Counted from the stretch's first letter, positions 44,734 through 57,080 are shown. The stretch is 64,000 nucleotides of DNA from Toxotes chatareus (GCA_016801885.1 JAFBJY010000300.1:47115-111114); one strand, 5' to 3'. Numbers and translations: made by a program. Notes: generated by a model from the letters alone, not told the origin.

Positions 44734-46569
44734 CAGATTTTCAGCAGATAGTGGTCTGCAGGAGGTTTTAGGTGAACATAAGATCAGTCTGAGGAGGAGA
44801 TGTGAACGTGTGACTGAAGGAACTGATGGAACAGGAAGTGAAACCCTCCTCAACAGGATCTACACTGAGCTCTACATCACAGAGGGACAGAGTGAAGAGG
44901 TTAATACCCAACATGAGGTGAGGCTGCTGGAGACAGCTTCCAAGATGGAGACCCTCCATGACGCTCCAATCAAGTGTCACAATATCTTTAAAGCCTTACC
45001 TGACCAACAGAGACGCATCAGAGTCGTTCTGACGAACGGCGTCGCTGGCGTTGAAAAAACCTTCTCAGTGCAGAAGTTCACTCTGGACTGGGCAGAGGGC
45101 TCTGAAAACCAAGATGTCAGTCTGCTGGTTCTGCTTTCGTTCAGGAGCTGAACCTGATCAGAGATGAGCAGTACAGTACTGCTCCACGTTTTCCATCCAA
45201 CATTAAAGAAGGTCACAGCAGAAAAGCTCGCTGTCTGTAAAGTGTTGTTCATCTTTGACGGCCTGGATGAAAGCAGACTTTCACTGTATTTCAGCAACAG
45301 GGAGGTCGTGTCTGATGTCTCACAGAAGTCATCTGTCAACGTGCTGCTGACAAACCTTATCCAGGGGAATCTGCTTCCCTCGGCTCTGGTCTGGATAACT
45401 TCCCGACCTGCGGCAGCCAATCAGATCCCTCCTGCATGTGTTGACAGGGTAACAGAGGTACGAGGCTTCACTGACTCCCAGAGGGAGGAGTACTTCAGGA
45501 GGAGATCCAGTGATGAAGAGCTGTCCAGAAGAATCATCTCACACATCAAGACATCCAGGAGCCTCCACATCATGTGTCAGATCCCAGTCTTCTGCTGGAT
45601 CTCTGCTACAGTTCTGGAGCACATGTTGACCACAGAGCAGAGAGGAGAGCTGCCCAAGACCCTGACTGACCTGTACTCACACTTCCTGCTGGTTCAGACA
45701 AAGAGGAAGAAGCACAAGTATGATGAGGGACAAGAGATGAGTCCACAGGAGCTGATGAAGGCTCACAGGGAAGTTCTTCTGAAGCTGGGGAGGCTGGCGT
45801 TTGAACATCTGGATAAAGGAAACATCATGTTCTACCAAGAAGACCTGGAGCAGTGTGGTCTTGATGTCACAGAGGCCTCGGTTTACAGAGTTTGTACTGA
45901 GATCTTTAAAAGAGAGAGTGTGATCTTCCAGAAAACAGTCTACTGCTTTGTTCATCTGAGCATTCAGGAGTTTCTGGCTGCAGTCTACATGTTCCACTGT
46001 TACACAGAGAGGAAGACAAGAGAGCTGAGGACTTTCCTGGGACAAGATGACAAACTCAGGAAATACGGGATCATGGGACATGTGGACAAATGTAACAATA
46101 GCAGCTACTCATCACTCGATGTCCTCCTGAGGGATTCCATGGAGAAATCCCTCTAAAGTAAAAATGGCCACCTGGACCTGTTTGTTCGCTTCCTTCATGG
46201 CCTGTCTCTGGAGTCCAACCAGAGACTCTTAGGAGGCTTTCTGGGTCAGACAGAGAACAGACCAGAAATCATCCAGAGAGCCATCAACAACCTGAAGGAG
46301 ATGAACAGAGATGATATCTCTCCTGACAGAAGCATCAACATGTTCCACTGTCTGATGGAGATGAACGACCGCTCAGTACATCAGGAGATCCAAGAGTTCC
46401 TGAAGTCAGAGAACAGATCAGAGAAGAGACTCTCTGAGATCCACTGTTCAGCCTACGTTCTGCAGATGTCAGAGGAGGTTCTGGATGATTTGGACCTGAA
46501 CAAGTACAACACATCAGAGGAGGGACGACGGAGACTGATCCCAGCTGTGGGGAACTGCAGAAAGGCTGT
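44734..46569 (+). pseudogene. NLR-2 FISNA-NACHT-winged-helix exon, inactivated
   Basis: FISNA reads LGEHKISLRRRCERVTEG and LLNRIYTELYITEGQSEEVN. Walker A reads GVAGVEKT: the Gly before Lys is Glu (45053-45055), which should block nucleotide binding. One G is lost near 45145, bringing TGA at 45149-45151. A second indel near 45175 returns the frame, so about 10 codons are out of phase. Walker B LFIFDGLDESR is intact. The helical part follows, then in-frame TAA at 46154-46156, after which the frame goes on NGHLDLFVRFLHGLSLESNQ to the donor GTAAGT. Confidence 0.85.
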
Positions 46570-46992
46570 GTAAGTCCAGACATGATCTTTAACATTATCA
46601 GTCAATGTAGATTAGTAGTTTAGTTTTTTCAAATATACACTGTATGAAATTATTCTCATTATACTCATAATAGTTTTATAATCTTTAGGTCAGCTGTGTG
46701 TTTTTCTGGAGATGTTTTAAATGTTGTGTTTGTCACACATAGATTTTTCAGTTATGATTATTGCTGTTAAGTTTTTCAGTTTATTTATTAGTAACTGTTA
46801 CATTCTACATTCATTTGTTAATTTATTCATCTTATTTTCAGTCTTTTGTTTTCATGTAAACCTGATAAATCAAATTCACATTTCATGTGATTAAACTCTA
46901 CTGAAAACGTAATTTTAAATATATTATCTTCCATTTCTGTTAATAGATCCCCTGAATCCTCCACACTGCTCCTTTAAAGTCTTTCCATATTT

Positions 46993-48150
46993 TGTGTTAA
47001 ATCAAATCAAATCAAATCAGGCTTTATTGTCACTTTGCTGTACATACAACTGCAGTGCAGACAAAATGAGACAGTGTTTCCTGGGTTCAGGAGAGTGAAG
47101 TTAAAAAAAACAAAAGAAGTAAATGTTGTAATAATAAATACTAAGTGTGCTGTGTTTAAAAGTTAAAAATAAAATCTAAAGTTCATAAGTTAAAAGTGTT
47201 AAAAAGTATAAAAATGGAAAATATGTATTTTTCTTTAGTTCATAGAAATTGTATCAGAGTGAGTGTTCTGTACTTTTCTTGGTTTTTGGAAACAGCGACA
47301 GAGTGAGCGCTCTTTCCGTTAATATTCTAACTCGGATCTTTGCCGCTCCGCTCTGCTCCGTTACTTCAGTCAACAAGTTAAGTCAGGAATGATGTGGTTG
47401 CACACGTTTCAGCCTGAGAACACTACAGTCTGTAAGTATTGCGTGTGTGTAGTTTCCAAAGTGATATGTTTATTGTGTTGTGTTGTTAGCATTCTGTGTC
47501 AGCAGCAACCATACAAACAAGCTAACTTGCGTATTATCTAGGTGTTTGTTTGCTAGCCCATTATATTTTGTAGTGAACAGTAGTGTAGTGATGTTTAACA
47601 GTCACAGTGTGTCTCTGACTTAAGTAAAAGCAAGAAAAGTCACACCTCACATTCTTCATTGGAGGACAGACCTTATCTGGCTGTCTAGCCTTGTAAGGGT
47701 ACGTGTGGTGAGGGCAGGACACTAAGTAAATAGAAAAAAAAAAAAAACACACTCAATCCCTGTGAACAGGCCCCTCCCCCTGACCCTCCACCTTCAAGAC
47801 CCCACCCCCGACTCCCCACATACCTCCTCTTATACAGTCTATGCTCCCCAAATATACTGCAAGATGCCCATTGTGCAAGATTGTCAGTAAATGTCCACAG
47901 CAGCAGACTGTCATTAAAGTGCCAGTGCTGAGCATTAAAGAGGCCAGTGCTGTCTTTGGGTTAGTAATGGTGGATATGTCTGTGATTCAGCTGTTCAGTG
48001 CTCTAACAGCCTGTGGTAGGAAGCTGTTGATGAGTCTGGACGTTCTGCCTTTTATGCTCCAAGACATGTGTGTTTTCTCTCCTGGTGTAGAGGAGAGTAG
48101 AATCAGGAATCAGAGGTCTGAATATATCAGAGCAGAATGGGAGAATTCAG
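46993..48150 (-). mobile_element. LINE 3' end in NLR-2 intron, interrupted
   Basis: AAATC repeats at 46995-47020, followed by AGGCTTTATTGTCACTTTGC, mark a minus-strand LINE 3' tail. A second block at about 47935-48150 (CTGTTCAGTGCTCTAACAGC, AGCCTGTGGTAGGAAGC) looks like the RT-proximal 3' UTR of the same type. The part between (47130-47930) is foreign or diverged and not assigned. Confidence 0.5.
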
Positions 48151-48705
48151 TATTCTTCTACACATTTGTCTGAGTCAGACTGCTGAAGCTTCATTCAGCT
48201 ACAGCTGAACTCATGAAGTCATTTCTTACAGTGTGTGTGGTTGTGTTAGGAGGAGACCACTTCACAGTCAGTGTGGACCACAGGAAGGACGACTGCCACC
48301 AAAAACTCTTTAAATCAACGTGTGACCTCTGACTGTTGGTTGAAGTCAAGAAATGTGAATTTGTCCTTTAATGTTGTTTAATTACACAAAGTTCAGGAAG
48401 AAGAAGGTCATGTAAAAACTTCAATGATGAAGAAGATTTGAGTCCAACATGTCTGATTTGATCTTTATCTTCTAATTCCAGACTTGACTGAGCTCAGCAG
48501 CATGTTATGAATCTGTGTTGACATGAATAGTTGTATGAATGTTGTGGTGACATTTGGATGATGTGTGTAGAAGGCTGACATTATGATGATCCACAATAAG
48601 AGAAGGACAAAGTCCCTCTACTCATGTTAGTGAAAGCTCATTGATTAGGACATATCTGATTGGTTTAGAAATGATTTTTATCCACATGATTTATTCTTTA
48701 TTCAG

Positions 48706-48882
48706 ATTGAGTTCCTGCAGTTTGTCAGAGATCAGCTGTGCTTCTCTGGCCTCAGCTCTGAAGTCCAACCCCTCCCATCTGAGACACCTGGATCTGTGGG
48801 ACAACAACAAGCTGCAGGATTCAGGAGTGAAGCTGCTGTGTGGTTTTCTGGAGAGTCCACACTGTAGACTGGAGACTCTGAG
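48706..48882 (+). CDS. NLR-2 LRR exon 1 (177 nt)
   Basis: It encodes LSEISCASLASALKSNPSHL, then RHLDLWDNNKLQDSGVKLLC. It carries one extra codon (an AAC repeat in DNNK) compared with the 174-nt norm. Acceptor TTATTCAG, donor GTCAGT. Confidence 0.8.
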
Positions 48883-49725
48883 GTCAGTTCACTGTCTGTT
48901 ACTGTTGTAGATCTTATATCTTTAATCCACAACTGAACCTGGTTTATCTACATCCAGAACTTGAATTCATTCATCTTCAATTAATGAATGAATGAATGAG
49001 ATCTGAAATAGTTGTTGTTCCATATTGTGACTTTTTCTTCTCTCAGACTAAGAATTATTCCTTCAGTTTCACTTCATTTCAGTCAGTTGTCATGAATACT
49101 GTCTGTTGACTTCAATGAAACCTTCAGAACTCACACACTGGTATTTGTCACAGTCAGCAGACTAATGTTTTCTAAATGAAGTGTAGAAAATGTCCAGTGT
49201 GAGTTGTTCAAAGTCTATTTTTATCACAACAATATACAGAAGATCCTCAGAACTAATATTTGTACAGATCAATTGAAAAATGTGTATAATTATAATTATT
49301 ATTATTGTAGTTGTTGTTATTATCAGTAGTAGTATTAAATTGTGTGCATGTGACTTTGCTGCTGAGCATTTTCCAAAGTTTTCCATTAAATCCATCTGTA
49401 ATTTGGGATCAAATAGTTGTTGTTCAGTTGAACATGTGTTTAGTTGTGGATTTCCTGAGCTGATCTGCAGGATAGAGACCAGGACCAAGCAAGACATTTT
49501 TCCTGGATCAGGACTGAACATTTGAAGTTTGATCCATTTCAGTGGTGAATCAAAGTCAGTTTTAGTCCAACATGTCTGATTTGATCTTTATCTTCTAATT
49601 CCAGACTTGACTGAGCTCAGAAGCATGTTATGAATCTGTGTTGACATGAATAGTTGTATGAATGTTGTGGTGACATTTGGATGATGTGTGTAGAAGGCTG
49701 ACATTATGATTTATTCTTTATTCAG

Positions 49726-49899
49726 ATTTAGTTACTGCACTTTGTCAGAGATCAGCTGTGCTTCTCTGGCCTCAGCTGTGAAGTCCAACCCCTCCCATCT
49801 GAGACACCTGGACCTGAGTGACAACAAGCTGCAGGATTCAGGAGTGAAGCTGCTGTGTGGTTCTCTGGAGAGTCCACACTGTAGACTGGAGACTCTGAG
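49726..49899 (+). CDS. NLR-2 LRR exon 2
   Basis: 174 nt, the standard length. It encodes LSEISCASLASAVKSNPSHL, then RHLDLSDNKLQDSGVKLLCG. It duplicates LRR 1 with about 270 bases of upstream intron (48437 and 49563 align). Confidence 0.8.
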
Positions 49900-50039
49900 G
49901 TCAGTTCACTGTCTGTTACTGTTGTAGATCTTAGATCTTAGATCTTTAATCCACAACTGAACCTGGTTTATCTTCATCCAGAACTTGAACTTGAATCAGT
50001 TCATCTTGAATGAATGAGATTCCTGTGGTTCATCACCAA

Positions 50040-51095
50040 TCAGACCAGGTTTGGAAAACCTGGTCTGATTAGGAGAGACGGCATCCATCCCACTTTGGAT
50101 GGTGCAGCTCTCATATCTAGAAATATGGCAGATTTTATTAGACAATCAAAGTCATGACAACCTAGAGTTGAGACCAGGAGGCAGAGTTGCAGTCCTACAC
50201 GCTTCTCTGCAGTTTCTCTAGAGCTGTCACCTCCCATGATTCTTACCATTCCTACCATTCCAACAATTCCCTTTATCCTATAGAGACTGTGTCTGCTCCC
50301 CGTTAACAAAAAAGTGTATAAACTAAAAATGCAAGAGGTGTTACTCATAAAAACCTCAAAAAAAACTAATTGTCTGAACCTAAAAATACCACAATTAAAT
50401 GTGGGCTATTAAACATTAGATCTCTCTTGTCTAAATCTCTGTTAGTAAATGATTTGATAATGGATCAGCAGATTGATTTATTCTGTCTGACTGAGACCTG
50501 GCTGCAGGAGGAAGAGTATGTCAGTCTAAATGAGTCAACCCCTGCTAGTCATATTAATTATCACATTCCTCGAGGCACAGGCCGAGGAGGAGGAGTGGCA
50601 GCAATCTACCACTCAAGTTTATTTATTAATCCCAGACCTAAGTCTAGTTATAGCACATTTGAAAGCCTTATCCTCAGCCTCTCACATCCCAAACTGGAAG
50701 ACAGAAAAACCAGTCCTATTTGCTGTGGTGTATCGTCCCACCTGCTGCTTACTCTGAGTTTTTGTCTGAATTCACTGAATTTTTATCTGATTTAGTGCTT
50801 AGTACGGAGAAAGCAATTATAGTGGGTGACTTTAATATTCATGTAGATACCCACAATGACAGCCTTAAGACTGCATTCCATTCAGTATTAGACTCAATTG
50901 GCTTCTTTCAAAATGTTAACAAACCGACTCACTGTTTTAATCACACCCTTGATCTTGTACTGACTTATGGCACAGAAGCTGAATATTTGACAGTATTCCC
51001 TCAGAACCCTGTTTTATCTGATCATTCTTTAACAACATTTGAATTTACAATAATGAACTGCACAGCATCTGGGAAAAAATGAACTACTGTAGATA
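50040..51095 (+). mobile_element. L2 element, ORF1 end and endonuclease
   Basis: RDGIHPTLDGAALISRNMAD (about 50075-50130) is the end of the esterase-like first protein of L2/CR1. Then LLNIRSLLSKSLLVNDLI, LFCLTETWL and, after a frameshift near 50720, EKAIIVGDFNIHVDTHNDS and LSDHSL form an APE endonuclease. RT is missing on this strand. Confidence 0.8.
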
Positions 51096-51139
51096 TTTGT
51101 CTGATAATGCTGTTATCAAATATAAGGAGGTTATTCCAA

Positions 51140-52695
51140 ATTAATCTGACAGGTAAGACCTAAACCAGCTTAGTGAGATTCATTTGATGCCAATTAAATA
51201 TTCCAGTCTCTGTTGTAGGATGTGATGGTCAGTGGTATCAAATGCAGCACTAATGTTAGGTATGAGTTTGGTCAGAGTGTTTTTTAAAGGACCCAGAAGC
51301 AGACCACAGGCTGATGGCAGTGAAAAAAAAGTAGATTTAATAAGGATTAACACAAAGCGAGTCCAAAAACTTTCAGGACTGAAAGGAGTGGAGGCAGAGT
51401 GGCGTGGCAGGCAGTTACTGGCTGGAGGAGCGATCCTGAATACTGGAGGGTTTCACTGGAAGAGAACAGCAGAGAGCAGAAAGTTAGTTTACAAGAGGTT
51501 CTTAAAGAAGAATAGTTTGCTTGGCGAGAGAGTTACCGCTGAAGGTAGACAATCCAGCGTCAAGTGAAGCCCAGCTCCGGCTTAAAAGGAGTGATGATCA
51601 GGAAACGAGGTGCAGGTGTGCCAACCACCAGCCAGCAGAAAGCCACGCCTCTCCACTCCAATAGAAAAGACCCTCCCACAGAAGGCAGAGGGAAAACACA
51701 CCAAGCACAAGCAACACAAAACCCTCATAACATAACAACTAAGGTCTAACAAGACAAGTACAGAGACGAGTCCTTTGTCTGATGCTCTTAGTCGGTCATT
51801 TGTAACTTTCACTAATGCTGTCTCTGTCCTATGATTCACTCTGAATCCTGAGTGAAAATCCTCAGATAAATTATTGTTCTGTAGAAAGTCACACAGCTGA
51901 TTGGGAACTGCTTTCTCAAGGATCTTAGAGAGAAGGTTAGATATAGGTCTGTGGTTGGCTAAAACACTTGCATCAAGAGTAGGCTTTTTAAGAAGCAGTT
52001 TAATTACAGCTACTTTACAGGACTGTGGTACATAGCCTGTTAGTAAGGAGGAATTAATCATGTCCAGTAGAGAGGTGCTGATTAGGGGTAAAATTTCCTT
52101 GAGGAGCCTGAGGGATCAGGTCTAAAAGACAGGTCGATGGTTTAGATGAAGAAATCATAGAAGTTAGTTGGTGAAGATCAGTGGAAGAGAAACTTTCTAA
52201 ATACATATGAAGTTTTACTGTTTCTGAGGGTCCTGTGCTTAAAGAAAAATCAGTGCTTATTGAGATCAGGAGGTGATCAATTTTGTCTCTGATAGTCAGA
52301 ATTTTATTATTAAAGAAGCTCATGAAGTCATTACTGCTGAGAGCTATAGGAATACATGGATCAATAGAGTTATGACTCTCTGTCAGCCTGGCTACAGAGC
52401 TGAAGAGAAACCTGGGGTTGTTTTTATTGATTAAATCTCAATGTCATATGACAGAACAAGGTTGAGGCGTGGTTAAAACAATGAGTTGGTTTATTTACAC
52501 TTTGAGAGAAGAAGGCTATCATTGTTTACATCCACATGAATATTGAAATCACTTACAATAATGACATCATCTGTACTGAGAACTGAACTTGATAAAAACT
52601 CAGAGAATTCACACAGAAACTCAGAGTTCGGCCCAGGAGGGAAGTACACTGAACTGGCTGTTATGTTTTCCAGGTTGGATGAGAAAACCTAAGAA
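51140..52695 (-). mobile_element. Second L2 element, opposite strand
   Basis: On the minus strand: end of endonuclease (STDDVIIVSDFNIHVDVNND at about 52560), linker (52323-52054), RT start (TGYVPQSCKVAVIKLLLKKP, then LANHRPISNL) and RT motif A. Motif A is split by a solo LTR at 51254-51737 between LLDLS and AAFDT. It overlaps in domain content with the plus-strand copy, so the two are separate insertions and not one inverted copy. Confidence 0.8.
51254..51737. mobile_element. Gypsy-type solo LTR with 5-bp duplication
   Basis: It begins TGTTAGGTATGAG, ends CATAACATAACA and is flanked by a perfect ACTAA (51249-51253 and 51738-51742). Removing it restores the L2 RT reading across motif A. 5-bp duplications and TGTTA/TAACA ends are usual for Gypsy LTRs. 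Confidence 0.85.
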
Positions 52696-53049
52696 CAAGG
52701 ATTTCAAATGAGTTATAATTGATGGAGACAGCCTGAGTATAAGAATGCTCTGACTCAAAAATCATGACTCAGCTTTCACAGACTAAACCTATAAACTGGT
52801 AAATGGCTGCGTTTATATAGAACTTTTACCCACAGTTCTTTACATGCTGCCTCTCACCCACCCATTCACACACTGATAGCAGCCAGCTACTATACAAGGT
52901 CCTGGTCTGGACATCAGGGCTGGTTTGAGGTTGAGGTCTTTAGCCTATGGACACTTGATGTTGACAGGAGGAGAGCTGTGATTAATGAACAAACCTCTCT
53001 ACCTGCTGAGACACAGCTGCCCTGTACTTACAACTAATAAACACAGTTA

Positions 53050-53400
53050 GAGTCAAGACCTGAAGTATTTGGACAGTTATTGTTCTTCAGACTCTGAGCT
53101 TCATCACACTGAATCTGAATTAAAATAATGGATCCTACATTAAAGAGCCAAGTCTCAGCTTTAATTTGAGCAGGTTGACATCAGTATAGAAAGAACTGTG
53201 TGGGAGATTCAGTCCTTTTAGTGGTTCAAAAGTAACTGGACAAATACACATGAAGTGAAACAAACTCATCAGACTTAATATTTAGTGTAAAATCCTTTGC
53301 AGTCATTGACTGTAGTATCCATTATTATATTTTAAAGTCAATGTGCTGAGAGTCTGAAGAACATAACGTCTAACTGTCCAAATACTTACGGCCTTTACTG
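53050..53400 (+). repeat. Tc1/mariner-like MITE, copy 2
   Basis: TIRs of about 45 bp (AAGTATTTGGACAGTTA, then GTTCTTCAGACTCT, inverted at the other end), with TA on both sides (53048-53049 and 53401-53402). No coding sequence. Confidence 0.8.
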
Positions 53401-53703
53401 TACATGTCTGTTTATTACTGATTGTGTCATATTTAACTGTCATGTCTCCAACTTGTTGAGAATAAAACAAAGGATTTGAATCAGAGCCAATGAAAGATGA
53501 TCATCAATGTAGAAACTCCTCATTGGTTAGCAGGTGGATATTTCTGCTTCACTCAACAAATCTGTATTTGATGTTTGTCCCAGCTTTCAAATGCAGGTCT
53601 GTTAGTTTGCTGTGAGCTGCAGAGCAAACTGAGAGTTTTGTTCCTTTGATTGTCCTTTCAACACAAATGTTATTTGACTTTTTCTTCATTGTTTCCTCTT
53701 CAG

Positions 53704-53877
53704 ACTGAGCAGCCGTAACCTCTCAGAGAGAAGCTGTGAAGCTCTGTCCTCAGTTCTCAGCTCCCAGTCCTCTAGTCTGAGAGTCCTGGACCTGAATAAC
53801 AACGACCTGCAGGATTCAGGAGTGAAGCTTCTGTCTGCTGGACTGAAGAGTCCACACTGTACCCTGGAGACTCTCAG
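53704..53877 (+). CDS. NLR-2 LRR exon 3
   Basis: 174 nt. It encodes LSERSCEALSSVLSSQSSSL, then RVLDLNNNDLQDSGVKLLSA. Acceptor CTCTTCAG, donor GTCAGA. It is a different LRR subtype from exons 1 and 2. Confidence 0.8.
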
Positions 53878-54043
53878 GTCAGATCAAGTTCCAGTTTGTT
53901 TGAAATGACTGCAGATATTTCTTGAGTCCAGCAATGCTGACTTTAGAGAGGCCCATATCTAATGATTTTCACAGTTTATACAATCTTTGAGTTTTTCAGT
54001 CTATTTATTTTTATCCTTCTTCATAATTTGTAGAGCTCCTATA

Positions 54044-55472
54044 CACTACTCACAATAAGTTAGGGATATTGTGAGAGACTCAGTGGATGTCATACATACG
54101 GTGTTTGTTTCACTTCAGAGATTTTTGGGATAGGGAGGCAATTGTATTGGGGTGATAGACACACTTCATTTTGTGTTTTCCACGTAATGGTCTCACTGTG
54201 TACAGTGTTCCTTACATATTGGGGCCAATACCAAAAAATACTAAAAGACAACCCTTTTCAGCGTGGCATCAATTTCAACATTCAGTGGGTATAAAAAGCT
54301 GGTATTGTCAGTAAGTTATTCCAAGTTCATCATTCAAACAGCCATGAACACACGACGTCACAACGGACGAGCAGCACCACCTGGCCATAGCGCGCCTTCG
54401 GGTCGGTGGCAGGCAGTCAGATGTTGCTCGTGAACTTGGTGTGTCTCAAAGTGTCATCAGCAGACTTGCATCAAGACACAGAACTACTGGCAGAGTTCAT
54501 GACAGGTCCAGGAGTGGAGCCCCATGAGTGACCGACCGTAACGATGACCAGTGCCTATGCACTCAGACATCGTTATGCAACTGCCACACAGCTGCAGGCC
54601 CGTTTACGAGATGTGAGGGGTACTAGGGTTTCCAGATAAACCATTCGCAACCGACTCCACCGCTTTGGCTTGAATGCCAATGAAGCAGTGGTCTACCGTC
54701 CTGTTCACTGATGAGTGTTGGGTCACCTTGCACAGAAATGAAAGAATGGAGAAGGCGAGATGAACGATACGCCGAGGTCAACATGGTCCCCTGGGTTCGC
54801 TTTGGTGGAGGAGGTGCAACAGTCTGGGCAGGCATCACCAGTCAGCGCAAAACAGATTTGGTTATTGTAGATGGCTCAGTCACTGCACGTTCTTACCTCA
54901 GAGACATCATAGAACCCATCATCATCCCCCAGTTCCGCCAGCACACCCCCAACTTTCTGTTTGTGGATGATAATGCTCCACCACATCGTGCCAGAATTGT
55001 CACAGCTCCACTTCAGGAAGTCGGAGTGCCTCATATGGTATGGTCAGCAATGTCCCCTGACCTGAACCCCATAGAGCACGTCTGGGACCAGCTGAAGCAG
55101 AGACTGGATGATCGTACCCCACCCCCACGTCACCTGGCAGAACTGCGTGTAGCACTTATGGAAGAGTGGAACGCATTGCCTCAGGACAACATCAAGAGGC
55201 TAGTGAGGAGTATGAGACATCGCTGTCAAGCTGTCATTGCGGTAAATGGTGGAAACACCCGCTACTGACACTGTCAGTTTTTGTTATTTGGGGCTGTCCT
55301 TGTTATTGTCGAAATTTTTGGGGTAATAAATATTAAACTAATGAAAATGGTGTTTCTTCTCATTCATTATTAGTAATATCAAAGGGAACTTTTACTTATT
55401 TCATTAAAATTCAGACCAAATAGGAAAAGCACTCGTGTAAATAACAATATCCCTAACTTATTGTGAGTAGTG
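54044..55472 (+). mobile_element. Tc1-family transposon, defective
   Basis: The ends are inverted copies of CACTACTCACAATAAGTTAG, with TA duplications at 54042-54043 and 55473-55474. The transposase is on the plus strand. The N-terminal helix-turn-helix (VARELGVSQSVISRLASRHR) is followed by a stop. A deletion removes the piece before LFTDE (about 54700), where the first catalytic Asp lies. From 54711 a clean 185-codon frame holds the second Asp (FVDDNAPPHRA) and the Glu (DLNPIEHVWDQ). Stops, a frameshift and a deletion make it non-autonomous. It lies just after LRR exon 3. Confidence 0.9.
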
Positions 55473-55764
55473 TATATGCACTCTGACTGAGATACACAAG
55501 CTCATCTATGTTTTGTTATAAAGTGATTTAGATGAGACTTACAGCTCTTTACATGCTGCCTCTCATTCACCCATTCACACACACTGATGGCAGCCAGCTA
55601 CCATACAAGGTGCTGGTCTGGACACTCATTGTTTGAGGTTGAGGTTTTAGCCTAAGGACACTTGATGTTGACAGGAGGAGAGCTGTGATTAATGGACAAA
55701 CCTCTCTACAGCTGAGACACAGCTGCCCTGTATTTACAACTAATAAACTATTTTATCTTTATTT

Positions 55765-56124
55765 TAGTATTTGGACAGTTATTGTTTTTCAGACTCTGAG
55801 CTTCATCACATTGAATCTGAATTTAAATAATGGATCCTACATTAAAGAGCCAAGTCTCAGCTTTAATTTGAGCAGGTTGACATCAGTATAGAAAGAACTG
55901 TGTGGGAGATTTAGCCCTTTAGTGGTTCAAAGGTAACTGGACAAATACACATGAAGTGAAACAAACTCATCAGATTTAATTTTTAGTGTAAAATCCTTTG
56001 CAGTCATTGACTGTTGTATCCATTATTATATTTTAAAGTGAATGTGCTGAGAGCCTGAAGAACAAAACAAATACTTGCCAAAATACTTGGACAAAAACTG
56101 TCCAAATACTTACGGCCTTGACTG
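55765..56124 (+). repeat. Tc1/mariner-like MITE, copy 3
   Basis: Same element as at 53050-53400; its left end is partly lost, and the right end (CCTTGACTG then TA) is intact. The flanking DNA is also shared with copy 2, so it came by segmental duplication and not by a new insertion. Confidence 0.8.
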
Positions 56125-56418
56125 TACATGTCTGTTTATTTCTGATTTTGTCATAGTTGACTGTCATGTCTCCAAGGATTTGAATCAGAGCCAATGAAAG
56201 ATGATCATCAATGTAGAAACTCCTCATTGGTTAGCAGGTGGATAAACAGCTGATATTTCTGCTTCACTGAACAAATCTGTGTTTGATGTTTGGCCCAGTT
56301 TTCAAATGCAGGTCTGTTAGTTTGCTGTGAGCTGCAGAGCAAACTGAGAGTTTGGTTCCTTTGATTGTCCTTTCAACACAAATGTTATTTGACTTTTTCT
56401 TCATTGTTTCCTCTTCAG

Positions 56419-56592
56419 ACTGAGCAGATGTAACCTCTCAGACAGAATCTGTGAAGCTCTGTCCTCAGTTCTCAGCTCCCAGTCCTCTAGACTGAAAGAC
56501 CTGGACCTGAGTAACAATGATCTGCAGGATTCAGGGGTGAAGCTTCTGTCTGCTGGACTGAAGAGTCCACACTGTACCCTGGAGACTCTCAG
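56419..56592 (+). CDS. NLR-2 LRR exon 4
   Basis: 174 nt, LSDRICEALSSVLSSQSSRL, then KDLDLSNNDLQDSGVKLLSA. It duplicates exon 3 together with about 900 bases of upstream intron and the MITE. Confidence 0.8.
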
Positions 56593-56906
56593 GTCAGGAT
56601 CCATCAACCTGTTTAGCTGATGATTTGCTCATATCTGATTTACATCAGTGGATAAACAGGCAACTTGTGTAGGATATTTCAAAGTAAATTTTAGTTCTGC
56701 AGAACTTTCTAGGCTCATACAATTATTCATCATTTCTCTTGGTTTTGCTTCAGTTATGATGATGTTTAAGGAATTTGCCTTAAATACATTGAACCTGGAC
56801 CAAAATGAACCAGAACCAAAAACAAGAATATGAACAAAAAAGAACAGCAAAACAGAGCAGCAGGTGTTGACAGAGGGTTCCTGTGTGATGTTGTGTGTGT
56901 CTGCAG

Positions 56907-57080
56907 GCTGTCAGGATGTCTGATCACAGAGGAAGGCTGTGCTTCTCTGGCCTCAGCTCTGAGCTCCAACCCCTCCCATCTGAGAGAGCTGGATCTGAGC
57001 TACAATCATCCAGGAGACTCAGGAGTGAAGCTGCTGTCTGCTGGACTGAAGGATCCACACTGCAGACTGGACACCCTCAG
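56907..57080 (+). CDS. NLR-2 LRR exon 5
   Basis: 174 nt, ITEEGCASLASALSSNPSHL, then RELDLSYNHPGDSGVKLLSA. The YNHPGDSG form is the usual last LRR before B30.2. Donor GTATGG. Confidence 0.8.

Noticed and set aside
50040..52695. One L2 with a twin-priming inversion
   Set aside because: Both halves contain the same endonuclease segment, so they are two insertions.
54711..55268. Tc1 transposase as an active gene
   Set aside because: The N-terminal half has a stop, a frameshift and a deletion before the first catalytic Asp; only the last 185 codons are open.
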